Shown here: positions 7,454-14,180 of the stretch, in pieces
How the letters are laid out: every line of letters begins with the position of its first letter
Numbering within the stretch: position 1 is the first letter of the stretch
NCBI GenBank assembly: GCA_900321145.1
Contig: ONVB01000074.1
Location: 1-14,220 of the forward strand
Length of the DNA stretch: 14,220 bases
Origin: an uncultured Eubacteriales bacterium
GTDB taxonomy: Bacteria > Bacillota > Clostridia > Lachnospirales > Lachnospiraceae
Reading direction: 5' to 3'
Made by a program: the position numbers and the translations under genes
The notes under the pieces: model-generated
The model's input: only the letters and a program-made list of their open reading frames with translations
Databases searched by the model: none
Told to the model about the DNA's origin: nothing

Positions 7454-8355
7454 TACTGATTACCTCCGCTTATGATATTTGCTTTCGAATCCGTGCTTAT
7501 GATAAGCTCCGCTTTTTCTCCCTTTACATATATCGGGAGAACCGTAAATCCTTTGGCACTGTCAAGCTGTGCCGCTCCGGGATACATCTCCGGCGGAAGC
7601 ATTTCCGTTTTTACTTCCTCGCTTAAGTTTCTTGCGAAAAGACCGTTTGTAACATTTAAGAATTCACAGCAGGCATCCAAACAATCCTCATCAAGCGCTT
7701 CAAACTCCTCCTGACCGAAGCTCTCGCCTATAACCTTGTTTCCCTTACCGCTAAGTGCGCAGATAAGCTCCACATCTCCCTCGAGACGCTGAACAGCCAC
7801 ATCCTCCGCATCTTTCTTTTCGGTCTTATAGGCTTTTTCAACCCTTACTCTGTTATCTACAAATCTTACAATATTTCTGACTGTCAGTCTTAAGTAATCC
7901 TTTTCGGTCTCGTCAGCAGCTATGTCTCTTGTAAATATATCAAGTATAAGATCTGTATCCGAACTTAACAAGGCTTCCATATCCGCGGCCTTAAGACCGT
8001 TATCGGTCTTAAACTTCTCAAGCATATCCTTTATCTCATCCTGTGACATGATCTGTGCTTCGGTCAGAGCCTGTATGAAAAGCAGATACGAATCTCCCTG
8101 CTTCTTTAAAAGCTCACCGACCTGATCATCGGTAAGATACCCCTTTTCAACCGCTATGTCTCCGAAGCGCGCATCCTTTGCCTTCTGAAGCTCATTGACC
8201 TCCGAAGCCTGTGCCTCCGTGAGAAAGCCGAGATTAACCGCTATAAGCCCCAGCTTAACCCGCTTGCTCTTATTCTGTTCAATTATGTCCAAGTATTGCT
8301 GTTCCTTAAGTACACCCTGCTCTACCAGATATTTTCCGAAATATACTCCAAACAC
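7453..8355 (-). CDS. MshEN-like repeat protein with C-terminal CheX/CheC-type phosphatase domain
   Basis: This is a 300-residue soluble protein. The N-terminus carries three 24-residue motifs at residues 5-28, 34-57 and 63-86, each separated by five residues. They share Gly at motif positions 3 and 10 and Leu at 12 (best copy: RFGDIAVEKGYL at 63-74). This is the pattern and spacing of MshEN/GspE_N c-di-GMP-binding motifs. A fourth copy at 92-115 has lost the glycines. The C-terminal part (about 150-300) resembles CheX/CheC. It has Asp227-x3-Glu231-x2-Asn234 (DACCEFLN), the phosphatase motif that attacks CheY-P, followed by a Pro-Pro at 254-255. The start is GTG at 8355, supported by GGGAGGT 5 nt upstream. 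It is followed by an overlapping CheY-like gene and faces a diguanylate cyclase gene. I infer a c-di-GMP-tuned CheY-P phosphatase; ligand binding is unproven. Confidence 0.82.
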   Translation of the reverse strand: MFGVYFGKYLVEQGVLKEQQYLDIIEQNKSKRVKLGLIAVNLGFLTEAQASEVNELQKAKDARFGDIAVEKGYLTDDQVGELLKKQGDSYLLFIQALTEAQIMSQDEIKDMLEKFKTDNGLKAADMEALLSSDTDLILDIFTRDIAADETEKDYLRLTVRNIVRFVDNRVRVEKAYKTEKKDAEDVAVQRLEGDVELICALSGKGNKVIGESFGQEEFEALDEDCLDACCEFLNVTNGLFARNLSEEVKTEMLPPEMYPGAAQLDSAKGFTVLPIYVKGEKAELIISTDSKANIISGGNQ

Positions 8356-8422
8356 GATTAACCTCCCTTATTAAAAAGCCTTATTTTGCGGCTGTCTCGA
8401 ACACAAACCGCATATATCCGAT

Positions 8423-8451
8423 ATTATACCCAATAAGGCAACAAAAATCAA
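8423..8451 (-). promoter_or_regulatory. Promoter of the CheX-like/CheY-like operon
   Basis: On the minus strand, TTGATT (8451-8446) and TATAAT (8428-8423) are separated by 17 nt. This is a near-consensus housekeeping sigma promoter with a perfect -10 box. Initiation near 8416 would give a leader of about 60 nt. That leader contains a possible hairpin with arms TGCGG and CCGCA around positions 8387-8412. Confidence 0.75.
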
Positions 8452-8470
8452 TCATTCGATACATTTTAGG

Positions 8471-8499
8471 TTGATAAAAATGATAAAGTTTAATATAAT
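8471..8499 (+). promoter_or_regulatory. Promoter of the diguanylate cyclase gene
   Basis: TTGATA (8471-8476) and TATAAT (8494-8499) are separated by 17 nt on the plus strand. Initiation near 8506 would give a leader of about 30 nt. The -35 box lies 19 nt from that of the divergent CheX-like operon, so one regulator bound between them could affect both. Confidence 0.75.
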
Positions 8500-8511
8500 T
8501 ATGACATACTA

Positions 8512-8530
8512 CCTCATCCCGGCGGGAGGA
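8512..8530 (+). promoter_or_regulatory. Strong ribosome site of the cyclase gene, able to fold into a hairpin
   Basis: GGGAGGA (8524-8530) lies 6 nt before the ATG at 8537 and fixes the start; the open frame extends back to 8471, which is inside the promoter. CCC (8518-8520) can pair with GGG (8524-8526), and CCT (8512-8514) with AGG (8527-8529), across a 3-nt bulge. Folding would hide the whole Shine-Dalgarno sequence near the 5' end of the transcript. Confidence 0.5.
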
Positions 8531-8536
8531 AAAAAA

Positions 8537-10189
8537 ATGTCTATTAAAAAATCAACCGGCCTGGTTATAACTTTAATGTCAACCTTGCCTCTCATCATAC
8601 TTACGATCATAGCATTCACCGTAACATATGTAAAATATCTCGACCTTGCAAAGGAATCGGCAACCAAACTTGCGGAGGATTATTCAAGCGGCTTTGAGAC
8701 ACAGCTCAACGCCCAGATAGCCGAGATAGAAGGCTTGGCTCAGGCCAACAGCATACAGAATATAGCCTTGGAAAGCTACAACGGAGTGGCTTCGGGAACC
8801 TCTTCCGCTTACTACACTCCGGTATCACAGCTTCTCTTCGACACATCGCTTTATACCAACAACAACATTTCCTACTATATATATGACATCAACGGCTACT
8901 TCGTGGTCGGTTCGGACAACAAATTCACCGGTGACTGGGAGGAATACATGTCCATACCCGTCTCCTCTATCATGAGAACGACCATTTTGAAGTCCTCCAA
9001 CATAAACAAAAACAGAGGAAGCATAGATCTCGTAACTCCGATCATCATCAAGAATACGGTGATCGGTCTGGTCCGTGCCAACATATCCTCCGCCTACTTC
9101 GGAAACTTCATTCCCGATTCGGGACAGGCTTTTATCCTGACAGAGGACGGCAGCTACCTCTTCTCTTCCGAGGGTTTAAGCGCACTGCCTGAGCTTCATG
9201 CCACAGCCTCAGCGCTTCTTTCGGGAACCGAGAAGTACGGTTATCTGTCGGAAAGCTCAACCTCTCTCGAGAATATATACGGATTCTGTGAGATAAGCGA
9301 ATACCACTGGCTGTATATAGTCAAGCAGGACGGAAGTGCCTACACAAGGGTTTTGAAATCCGTTCCCGTCGTACTCGTTATAACCCTGCTTGTCATCACA
9401 GTCATAGCTGTGACTATAAGCAGACTTCAGGCAAAAAAGCTTACCGATCCGATCATCCGCCTCAAGGATACCATGGTCGAGTCGACCAACGGCAACTTGG
9501 ACATCCGTTCTGATATCCGCTCCGACAACGAGCTCGGCGAGCTGTCGGACATGTTCAACAGCATGATGGATACCATCTCCTCCAACTACAAAGCTCTTGA
9601 GCAATCAAAGCGGGAGATAGAATCCAACCAGCGCGAGCTGAAAGCCAACTACGAGCAGATTGAGCGTCTCGCTTACCACGACGGCCTGACGGGACTTTAC
9701 AACCGTGTCGGATTTATGAAGCTTTCATCCGAGCGTTTTCACAGCACCGGCACAAAATACAAAAAGCATGCCATACTCTTTATAGACCTTGATAACTTCA
9801 AGCAGGTCAACGATACCTTGGGACATGATTACGGTGATCTTCTGCTCCAGAGCGTATCCGACCAGCTCACAAGCTGTCTTTCGGACACGGACATCCTGTC
9901 GCGAAACGGCGGCGACGAGTTCCTTATCATGAAAAGCGACTTCAAGAGTGAAGAGGAACTCGGGAAATTCGCCGAGAAGCTCGTACAGATAGTACGAAAG
10001 CCATTTAACCTCAAGGGAGAAATGGCTTCCGTATCCATGAGCGTCGGAGTAGCGCTCTACCCCGAAAACGGCTCAACTATATCCGAGATCATCAAATCTG
10101 CCGATATTGCCATGTATGTGGCCAAGAAGTCCGGAAAGAACAGCTATCGTTTCTTCCGTCCTTCCATGGCAGGTGAAGTTTTGGAATAG
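8537..10189 (+). CDS. Membrane sensor diguanylate cyclase (Cache-like sensor, HAMP, GGDEF)
   Basis: This 550-residue enzyme is predicted to make c-di-GMP from two GTP. Transmembrane helix 1 (about 8-33, LVITLMSTLPLIILTIIAFT) anchors an extracytoplasmic sensor of about 240 residues, probably Cache-like because it lies between two helices ahead of HAMP. Helix 2 is at about 276-295, followed by HAMP at about 297-348 and a coiled-coil linker rich in E, K and Q (349-378). The GGDEF domain occupies about 379-547. It opens with AYHDGLTGLYNR and has metal-site Asp417 in FIDLDNFK and an intact RNGGDEF at 456-462, so it should be active. The product-inhibition RxxD site expected just before is SDTD here, hence absent. 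The closest copies by layout are Firmicute sensor cyclases. The gene diverges from the MshEN-CheX gene and its last 46 nt overlap the surface protein gene on the other strand. The ligand is unknown. Confidence 0.92.
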   Translation: MSIKKSTGLVITLMSTLPLIILTIIAFTVTYVKYLDLAKESATKLAEDYSSGFETQLNAQIAEIEGLAQANSIQNIALESYNGVASGTSSAYYTPVSQLLFDTSLYTNNNISYYIYDINGYFVVGSDNKFTGDWEEYMSIPVSSIMRTTILKSSNINKNRGSIDLVTPIIIKNTVIGLVRANISSAYFGNFIPDSGQAFILTEDGSYLFSSEGLSALPELHATASALLSGTEKYGYLSESSTSLENIYGFCEISEYHWLYIVKQDGSAYTRVLKSVPVVLVITLLVITVIAVTISRLQAKKLTDPIIRLKDTMVESTNGNLDIRSDIRSDNELGELSDMFNSMMDTISSNYKALEQSKREIESNQRELKANYEQIERLAYHDGLTGLYNRVGFMKLSSERFHSTGTKYKKHAILFIDLDNFKQVNDTLGHDYGDLLLQSVSDQLTSCLSDTDILSRNGGDEFLIMKSDFKSEEELGKFAEKLVQIVRKPFNLKGEMASVSMSVGVALYPENGSTISEIIKSADIAMYVAKKSGKNSYRFFRPSMAGEVLE

Positions 10190-13100
10190 CGTATAAGCAT
10201 GACCACTATAAGCAGCAAGGCTACAACGGCCGCAATGACAGCTGCTGCCGGATTCCCCGAGTCCGAAGTCTTCGGTACCGGACCGTCATCCTTATATACG
10301 ATCTTCTTTCTTTTGTTTTCAATGGTGAGGTTTACGTCAGTATCCTCACCTTTTTTAAGCTCTACCTCATAAACCTTCTCGTCAAGGATATAACCCTCCG
10401 GGCATTTTAATTCCTTGACCTGATACAAGCCCGGCGGAAGCGATACCGAGAACAAAAGCTTACCCTCATCGTCGGTCTCGCCCTGTTCTATCAGTGCCCC
10501 CTTCTTTATGACAACCTCTTTTCCGTTCTTTATATCCTCCGAGGCGTACAGTCCGAAGGTCACGCCCTTAAGCGGTTTTTTCGTCTCCTCATCGATCTTG
10601 AATATGGATATGTTCTCTCTTATCCTCTCATTGGTATTTACACTTCCCGCCTCTATCACGCTCGTGTACTGATCCACATAGAAAAGCTCTATGAGTTTTC
10701 CCTCCGGGCTAAGCTTATGTTCATCGTCAGTCTCAAGCTCCTTTAACAGATACCTGCCGAGCGGAAGCTCCGAAAAGACTGCATGTCCGTTCTTATCCGT
10801 AGTCTGTCTGGCTACCTCGGTTCCTTTCCTGTATGCGATCTGTGCTCCGGGCGCATAGGCTATGTCCTCAGCGGCATAAAGGGCAAACACCGTACCCTTA
10901 AGCGGAGTTTTGACATAATCCATCTCACTGCCCTTGTTCTCTATGGTTTTGGCACTCTTTAATATCTCTCCGTTCTTATCGACCGTTATGCGGCCTATGG
11001 GTACACTGTCCTTCATGACTATCTCATTTTCTTCGCTTGCCACAAAGCTTATCTCTTCCTCCTTGAGATAGCCGTAAGGAGCCATGGTCTCAACCAAGGT
11101 ATACCTCTTTCCGCTCACAAGCCCCTTCACCGTATAAGCTTCGTCCGCAGTCTTCCACCCGGCTATCTTTACTCCATCCTCATCATAGAGCGCAAGCTCT
11201 GCATCGCTGACGAAGGTGTCATCTATGGCACTGACCTTCTTTACATAAGTGTCCGTCAGCTCATTTGTGATACTTATATTCTCGGTGACAAGCTTTCTTT
11301 CATGGTCCTTAGGCGTAAGACTGACCTGTATCTCGTCCGTAAACAGCCTGTATCCCGGCAGAGTATTCAGCTCCTTTACGATATACTCTCCCATCGGAAG
11401 ATTGATAAAACTTACCTTCCCCGAGGAAGCAAGCTTCTCCCTGCCTACCTCATCGCCCTTTTTGTATATCGGGACCGGCTGCCCCGCATCGTCCCTCTCA
11501 CAGTTTTCGTTTACTATATCCTCAGCCGCATAAAGAGCTATGACAGCGCAGACTTCATCCTGTTCCTTTACCGCCGGAGCAACGCTCCTTTCATCCGACT
11601 GAAATGTCTTGTCGATAATGATATTGCCTCTTATCTCATCATCCGGAAAGTTTATCTCTATCTGTTCCGTGCTTCCGTCCGAGGTAACGACCGAATCGTC
11701 ACTTACCGAAAATGATATGCTGTTTTTTGACAAGGCATAAACCGAATTCTTCGGAACGCTCACCTCTTCAAGTCTGTACTCACCCGCTTCAAGCGGTTCA
11801 CTCAAGGTAAAGCTTCCGTCGGTACCGGTAAGAAAGAGCTCCGCCGGCTCAGCTTTCTCCCCGCCCTCAACCGTATTGCTCACATACTGCTTGGAATTCT
11901 CGTTAAATATCTTAAAACCAAAGCCCGCAAGAGCTATCCTCTCACCGGTATTTGAATCAACCTTGCACACCTTAAGCTTTGCCTCTATCTTATCGTCCTT
12001 AAGTCTCATAAGCTCTATGGGCTCGGGACTGTCGGTATCCACTACCACCGTAAAATCCTTTATAGGCCTGAAGCCCTTAGGTACGGTAGTCTCCCGCAGA
12101 AGATAAGTACCGTAGGGAAGCTCCGCGGATGTAGCGTAGCCCTCATCATCCGTGATAAGCTCCTCGCTTCCGTCCTTATTCAGTTTGACCGGAGCCGCAC
12201 TGTCCGTATCAAAGCTTCCGTCGGGAAGAGTCTTTAATTCCGACACGAGCCATGCCTTGAAGCCCGCTCCCTTAAGAGGAACCGTCTTTCCGCCGTTTTC
12301 TTCACTGAACTTAAAGAGAGTGAGCGGTCTTTTGATCTCATCCTCATATATTTCCACCGTCTTTTTGATCACGGTTTCACCGCCATCGGTCCCGCCTGAC
12401 AGATCGACTTCATGCTGCTTCTCGTCAAGCTTATAGCCCTTCGGCGGCGTCTTCTCTTTCAGGTAATACTTCCCGGGCTGCAGATCCTTTATCACGGCAT
12501 GCCCGTTCTTGTCGAGGCTTATGCTTTGCACCAGCTCGCCCGCTCTGTAAAGAACTTCTCCCGTTGCATCAGGCGCGGTAACAGTCTCTTTCGCATAGAA
12601 TCCGTATCTCGCGCCCGAAAGCTCGGCGTCACCCAAACTCTCTTTTGTCTTAGTCTCGGAGTTGTACTTTTCCACAGTAAGCTCCGCGGATACTCTTGTA
12701 TTAGAGAGTTCTATGCCGGCCTCCTTACCGGGGCTTACCTCCACACGGTGAACGGTTTTGTCCGCTATATAACCGTTCTTTGCCTTAAGCTCCTTGATGT
12801 AATAGGTTCCTGCTTCTATGCCTCCGAAAGAAGCATAGCCCTTCTTGTCCGTGGTCATCTCGCCTATCTTGTTCTTCGCCGCCTTATCAGAGTATATGCC
12901 GAATGTACATCCGTCAACAGGCTTGCCGCTTGTTTTATCCTGCTTGTATAGCTTTACGCCCGAATCATTCCACTCGGCTTCGCTCTCGGCATTTATAACA
13001 TCGGTAGAGGGCTGCACCATAAGGTTCTGAAGGTACGGGTGACCCATAGCAAGGGCACTGCCTTTCTTGGTAACGGTCGCGGATGCACTTATCCCCACCT

Positions 13101-13989
13101 TTTTCTTCAGGTTGTCCGGAGTGTCCGGAACCGCAATCTCGACTACCTGACTGAATACATTCTCATACACGATATCTCTGATCGAAGCACCCTCCACGAG
13201 TCCCGAACCTGTCTTGATGCCGACGGAACCGGCCACACAGTTATAGCTTGAAACTCTTACAAAGACCGAAAGCGTACCGTTCTTGTTTACGATCGGATCA
13301 AGCTTTGACGCCGGTGTATAGCTTCCGTCAGCATTCTTGTTCAGCCACTCCATGCTTATCCCGTTGTCGACATTTACACCCGAACTTAAGCACTGCTCGA
13401 CCTCAGCGAGATTGTACCCTGTCAGGTCATTTACCTCGCCGATAGCAAGGTCATTTCCGTAAGCGGCTATATTTCCCTGCTCTACAAGCTGCCTCATGCG
13501 CCTGTGTACCGCAAAGGAGGTAACAGCCCAGGCTGGTCCCGAGGTCATGGGATAGAATCTGTCGGCATACACTATACCGGACACAAATACCGGATTATCC
13601 CTGTTTCCTCCGACCGGAGCCGTGACAAACTGCGTCGGATAGCCCTTCTCGACTATGCCCTTCATCTCGCTTACCACACCGGCATCACGCTCAAGCCAGG
13701 CCGTTCCCGGAGTATAACCGGCCGTTCCCTCGGGGACCGGTCCTATCACTGTACTCTGCAGGCAATAGCATATATTGCCGTAAGTATCCTCATACTTGTT
13801 GTGAGTTGCTTCAAAGTACTTGCCGGTACCCGAATAAAAACTGCTCAGCACAGTATCTGTCCTTTTTATGCTGTATTCCTCGGCTTTAGGACAAACACTG
13901 CCTATATCTGTCGATACACAAAAAGTAACAGCGATCAGCATCGCCATAACAAATGCCACTACTCGTCTTGAAAATCCTTTCTTCTGCAT
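10144..13989 (-). CDS. Large secreted surface protein: thioester-like domain, eight SpaA/CnaB-like repeats, sorting-type tail
   Basis: This 1281-residue protein has a signal peptide (MQKKGFSRR, then a hydrophobic stretch to about residue 27). The N-terminal domain (about 45-290) resembles the thioester-forming adhesin domain, with Cys76 in YCLQ. The segment aligning with the usual TQxA site reads VTSFAVH (156-162), with Ser158 where Gln is expected. Eight SpaA/CnaB-like beta repeats follow at about 345-431, 435-552, 555-668, 669-786, 788-911, 914-995, 998-1122 and 1125-1226. Each keeps a first-strand Lys, a central Glu (as in KEL) and a terminal Asn or Asp, the trio of intramolecular isopeptide bonds. 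The tail has VPKTSDSG (1238-1245), a membrane helix (about 1247-1266) and a basic end (RKKR), a sortase-anchor layout with Ser in place of Gly. The start is set by AGGAGG 6 nt upstream. It is probably an adhesin or pilin-like stalk; its binding target is unknown. Confidence 0.9.
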   Translation of the reverse strand: MQKKGFSRRVVAFVMAMLIAVTFCVSTDIGSVCPKAEEYSIKRTDTVLSSFYSGTGKYFEATHNKYEDTYGNICYCLQSTVIGPVPEGTAGYTPGTAWLERDAGVVSEMKGIVEKGYPTQFVTAPVGGNRDNPVFVSGIVYADRFYPMTSGPAWAVTSFAVHRRMRQLVEQGNIAAYGNDLAIGEVNDLTGYNLAEVEQCLSSGVNVDNGISMEWLNKNADGSYTPASKLDPIVNKNGTLSVFVRVSSYNCVAGSVGIKTGSGLVEGASIRDIVYENVFSQVVEIAVPDTPDNLKKKVGISASATVTKKGSALAMGHPYLQNLMVQPSTDVINAESEAEWNDSGVKLYKQDKTSGKPVDGCTFGIYSDKAAKNKIGEMTTDKKGYASFGGIEAGTYYIKELKAKNGYIADKTVHRVEVSPGKEAGIELSNTRVSAELTVEKYNSETKTKESLGDAELSGARYGFYAKETVTAPDATGEVLYRAGELVQSISLDKNGHAVIKDLQPGKYYLKEKTPPKGYKLDEKQHEVDLSGGTDGGETVIKKTVEIYEDEIKRPLTLFKFSEENGGKTVPLKGAGFKAWLVSELKTLPDGSFDTDSAAPVKLNKDGSEELITDDEGYATSAELPYGTYLLRETTVPKGFRPIKDFTVVVDTDSPEPIELMRLKDDKIEAKLKVCKVDSNTGERIALAGFGFKIFNENSKQYVSNTVEGGEKAEPAELFLTGTDGSFTLSEPLEAGEYRLEEVSVPKNSVYALSKNSISFSVSDDSVVTSDGSTEQIEINFPDDEIRGNIIIDKTFQSDERSVAPAVKEQDEVCAVIALYAAEDIVNENCERDDAGQPVPIYKKGDEVGREKLASSGKVSFINLPMGEYIVKELNTLPGYRLFTDEIQVSLTPKDHERKLVTENISITNELTDTYVKKVSAIDDTFVSDAELALYDEDGVKIAGWKTADEAYTVKGLVSGKRYTLVETMAPYGYLKEEEISFVASEENEIVMKDSVPIGRITVDKNGEILKSAKTIENKGSEMDYVKTPLKGTVFALYAAEDIAYAPGAQIAYRKGTEVARQTTDKNGHAVFSELPLGRYLLKELETDDEHKLSPEGKLIELFYVDQYTSVIEAGSVNTNERIRENISIFKIDEETKKPLKGVTFGLYASEDIKNGKEVVIKKGALIEQGETDDEGKLLFSVSLPPGLYQVKELKCPEGYILDEKVYEVELKKGEDTDVNLTIENKRKKIVYKDDGPVPKTSDSGNPAAAVIAAVVALLLIVVMLIRYSKTSPAMEGRKKR

Positions 13990-13995
13990 AAAAAT

Positions 13996-14001
13996 CCTCC
14001 T
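13996..14001 (-). promoter_or_regulatory. Ribosome binding site of the surface protein gene
   Basis: AGGAGG on the minus strand lies 6 nt before the ATG at 13989. It confirms the start that yields a complete signal peptide. Confidence 0.85.
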
Positions 14002-14060
14002 GAAATAAAATATGATCCTTATGCCGAAGCTTTTTGCAGTATTAAGTTGAGATCACAAAT

Positions 14061-14088
14061 GGAATCAGACCCGAAGCAGGGCCTATCC
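14061..14088 (-). promoter_or_regulatory. Stem-loop in the 5' leader of the surface protein gene
   Basis: In the minus-strand transcript, AGGCCC (14084-14079) can pair with GGGTCT (14072-14067) around loop TGCTTC, with one G-U pair. Flanking GGAT and ATTCC extend the stem imperfectly. It sits mid-way in a leader of about 125 nt that starts near 14114. I do not recognise a c-di-GMP-I or -II riboswitch consensus in it. The rest of 13990-14113 shows only AT-rich sequence and the ribosome site. Confidence 0.4.
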
Positions 14089-14120
14089 GAAATATAAAAC
14101 TTTTGGTAAGAGTGTTAGAA

Positions 14121-14149
14121 ATAATATCACTTACGATATCGGTTGTCAA
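14121..14149 (-). promoter_or_regulatory. Strong promoter of the surface protein gene
   Basis: On the minus strand, a perfect TTGACA (14149-14144) is followed after 17 nt by TATTAT (14126-14121). Initiation near 14114 would leave a leader of about 125 nt. The spacer contains the palindrome CGATATCG (14134-14141). Confidence 0.8.
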
Positions 14150-14170
14150 GCTCTAAGTTACAATTCATCG

Positions 14171-14180
14171 ACCGATCGGT
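14171..14180. repeat. Palindrome ACCGATCGGT upstream of the surface protein promoter
   Basis: This is a perfect 10-bp palindrome, 22 bp upstream of the -35 box. A shorter related palindrome, CGATATCG, lies in the promoter spacer (centres 38 bp apart), and ACCGGT occurs at 14195-14200. They could be operator half-sites. No gene is recognisable in 14150-14220. Confidence 0.35.

Noticed and set aside
8471..8536. Upstream in-frame start for the cyclase adding 22 residues
   Set aside because: The extension would begin inside the -35 box and has no ribosome site. The ATG at 8537 has GGGAGGA 6 nt upstream and gives a proper membrane-anchor start.
12412..12951. Open frame of 179 codons on the plus strand
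   Set aside because: It is opposite the SpaA-like repeats of the surface protein, which has clear domain structure. No ribosome site or recognisable product.
13990..14113. c-di-GMP riboswitch in the long leader of the surface protein gene
   Set aside because: The location next to a cyclase made this attractive, but the leader lacks the conserved cores of the c-di-GMP-I and -II classes as I recall them. Only a simple stem-loop is seen.
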